A stretch of DNA of 6,382 nucleotides from Chloroflexota bacterium (GTDB lineage: Bacteria; Chloroflexota; Anaerolineae; Anaerolineales; Villigracilaceae), in NCBI GenBank assembly GCA_021812905.1, contig JAKAMM010000107.1, forward strand, positions 1 to 6,382. The letters run 5' to 3'. This document shows, in pieces, positions 5,624 to 6,382 of this stretch (positions are counted from its first letter, which is position 1; each line of letters starts with the position of its first letter). The translations under genes were made by a program, and so were the position numbers. Under the pieces are notes generated by a model, which saw nothing but the letters and a program-made list of their open reading frames with translations, was not told where the DNA came from and did not search any database.

Positions 5624-6382
5624 CACACTTTGGCCTTGATGCCTTCCAGTTTTGTATTCTTCAGCATCAAAGCATTGATCGCCACAAGTAGCGATGAACC
5701 AGACATAGAGAGAGCCGCGATCTCCGGGCGCAGAACCAACCCGAAGGCGGGATAGAACAACCCGGCGGCAATCGGGAAGGCGACAGTGTTGTAGCCCGCC
5801 GCCCACCACAGATTCTGGTGCATCTTGCGGAGCGTGGCGCGGCTGAGCGTGATCGCGCCGATCACATCGAATGGATCGGATTTCATCAGTACCACATCGG
5901 CGGTTTCCATTGCCACATCCGTGCCAGCGCCGATGGCGATGCCCACATCCGCTTGCGCCAGCGCGGGTGCGTCGTTGATTCCATCACCCACCATCGCGAC
6001 CAGCTTTCCCTGAAATTGCAGCTCTTTCACCTTATCCGCTTTCTGACCCGGCAGGACTTCCGCAAAGACGGTGGTGATTCCCAACTCGCCCGCGATGCGT
6101 TCGGCGGTGGCGCGGTTGTCGCCGCTCAGCATGGCAACCTGCACGCCCATCTTCGTTAACTTCTCCACTGCGAGTTTTGCATTCGCTCGCACCGCGTCTG
6201 CGATGGCGATCATGCCGGCGAATTTGCCATCTGCTGCGGCGTAGACCACCGTGCGTCCCGCGCCTTCGAGCGATGAAGCGCGTTCTTCGTAACCATCCAT
6301 CGTGATCTTGTTGTCACGCATTAACTTGCGATTGCCGACGAGCAAGCTCCTGCCCGCGACTTTCGCCTTCATGCAGATCGGA
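5623..6382 (-). CDS. copA: copper-type P1B ATPase, C-terminal part, 5' end cut by the right edge
   Basis: The frame is open to the right edge, so only about the last 252 codons of a protein normally of 700-900 residues are seen. Counting from Met at 6372, the fragment holds the end of the nucleotide-binding domain (LVGNRKLM, 11-18), the phosphorylation-domain motifs LSGDN (82-86) and MVGDGINDAPALAQADVGIA (127-146), then two closing membrane segments. The first of these carries Tyr194-Asn195 with Pro200 (GYNTVAFP). The second has Met223 and Ser226-Ser227 (MSGSS). YN and MxxSS are the copper-site residues of Cu(+) P1B-1 pumps, which export the ion from the cytoplasm with ATP. The DKTGT site, HP motif and CPC segment are outside the window. 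The true start is not visible; the Met at 6372 is internal. The first three residues (PIC) replace the usual GKG, probably through an adapter artefact. The downstream gene overlaps by 1 nt. Confidence 0.95.
   Translation of the reverse strand, partial: PICMKAKVAGRSLLVGNRKLMRDNKITMDGYEERASSLEGAGRTVVYAAADGKFAGMIAIADAVRANAKLAVEKLTKMGVQVAMLSGDNRATAERIAGELGITTVFAEVLPGQKADKVKELQFQGKLVAMVGDGINDAPALAQADVGIAIGAGTDVAMETADVVLMKSDPFDVIGAITLSRATLRKMHQNLWWAAGYNTVAFPIAAGLFYPAFGLVLRPEIAALSMSGSSLLVAINALMLKNTKLEGIKAKV
6375..6382. other. probable sequencing-adapter residue at the contig end
   Basis: The last eight bases read AGATCGGA, the first eight bases of the standard Illumina adapter. In the ATPase frame they yield Pro-Ile and the first base of a Cys codon, exactly where the family has Gly-Lys-Gly. 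The remaining two bases of that codon (GC on the coding strand) fit a Gly codon. These bases are probably not genomic. Confidence 0.7.

Noticed and set aside
5624..5809. A 62-residue N-terminal extension of the flavin reductase
   Set aside because: It lies wholly inside the ATPase coding region, has no family similarity, and the ATG at 5623 has a ribosome binding site and a start overlap typical of the operon.
1..6382. CRISPR array, insertion sequence or integrase
   Set aside because: No spaced direct repeats, transposase or recombinase motifs were seen. The only long similarity between parts of the window is the coding duplication at 779-1867.

Overview
The window looks like a complete, short metagenomic contig from a bacterium of moderate GC content. 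Every gene I can support lies on the minus strand, so transcription runs from right to left. Both ends cut genes: a copper-type P-ATPase enters at the right edge and an alpha/beta hydrolase leaves at the left edge. The gene mix (DUF302, DUF5676-like protein, Cu-type ATPase, geranylgeranyl-reductase-like flavoprotein) would fit Chloroflexota/Anaerolineae, but that is an impression from gene content. No phylogenetic marker is present.

Layout in transcription order. (1) 6382-4632 is a tightly packed metal/redox operon: the C-terminal part of a P1B ATPase, a flavin reductase of the split-barrel family (1-nt overlap, TGATG) and a DUF302 protein (4-nt overlap, ATGA). A 15-bp perfect hairpin follows it. 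(2) 4444-3784 holds a stand-alone glycogen-binding-like (CBM48/isoamylase early set) protein and a small DUF5676-like membrane protein. They are followed by 210 bp without a gene that contains four consecutive hairpins. (3) 3574-1989 holds a geranylgeranyl-reductase-type FAD protein overlapping (ATGA) a small membrane protein. The C-terminal half of that membrane protein is an isoprenylcysteine-methyltransferase-like module, and its N-terminal half resembles part of a lycopene cyclase domain. (4) 1867-1 is a compact three-gene unit: a zinc-ribbon protein, a paralogue of it that has lost the zinc ribbon, and an alpha/beta hydrolase, with gaps of only 3 and 2 nt.

How they may work together. The first operon is plausibly copper/heavy-metal export plus redox functions. 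The third block is plausibly isoprenoid modification: reduction of a polyprenyl chain together with a membrane methyltransferase-like protein. The fourth block is an uncharacterised unit whose two paralogues have no function I recognise.

The most notable points are the tandem paralogue pair with hydrolase, the cyclase-like/methyltransferase-like membrane protein paired with the reductase, and the structured intergenic region at 3624-3744. There is also a technical one: the last 8 bases match the start of the standard Illumina adapter and break a conserved ATPase motif, so they are probably not genomic.
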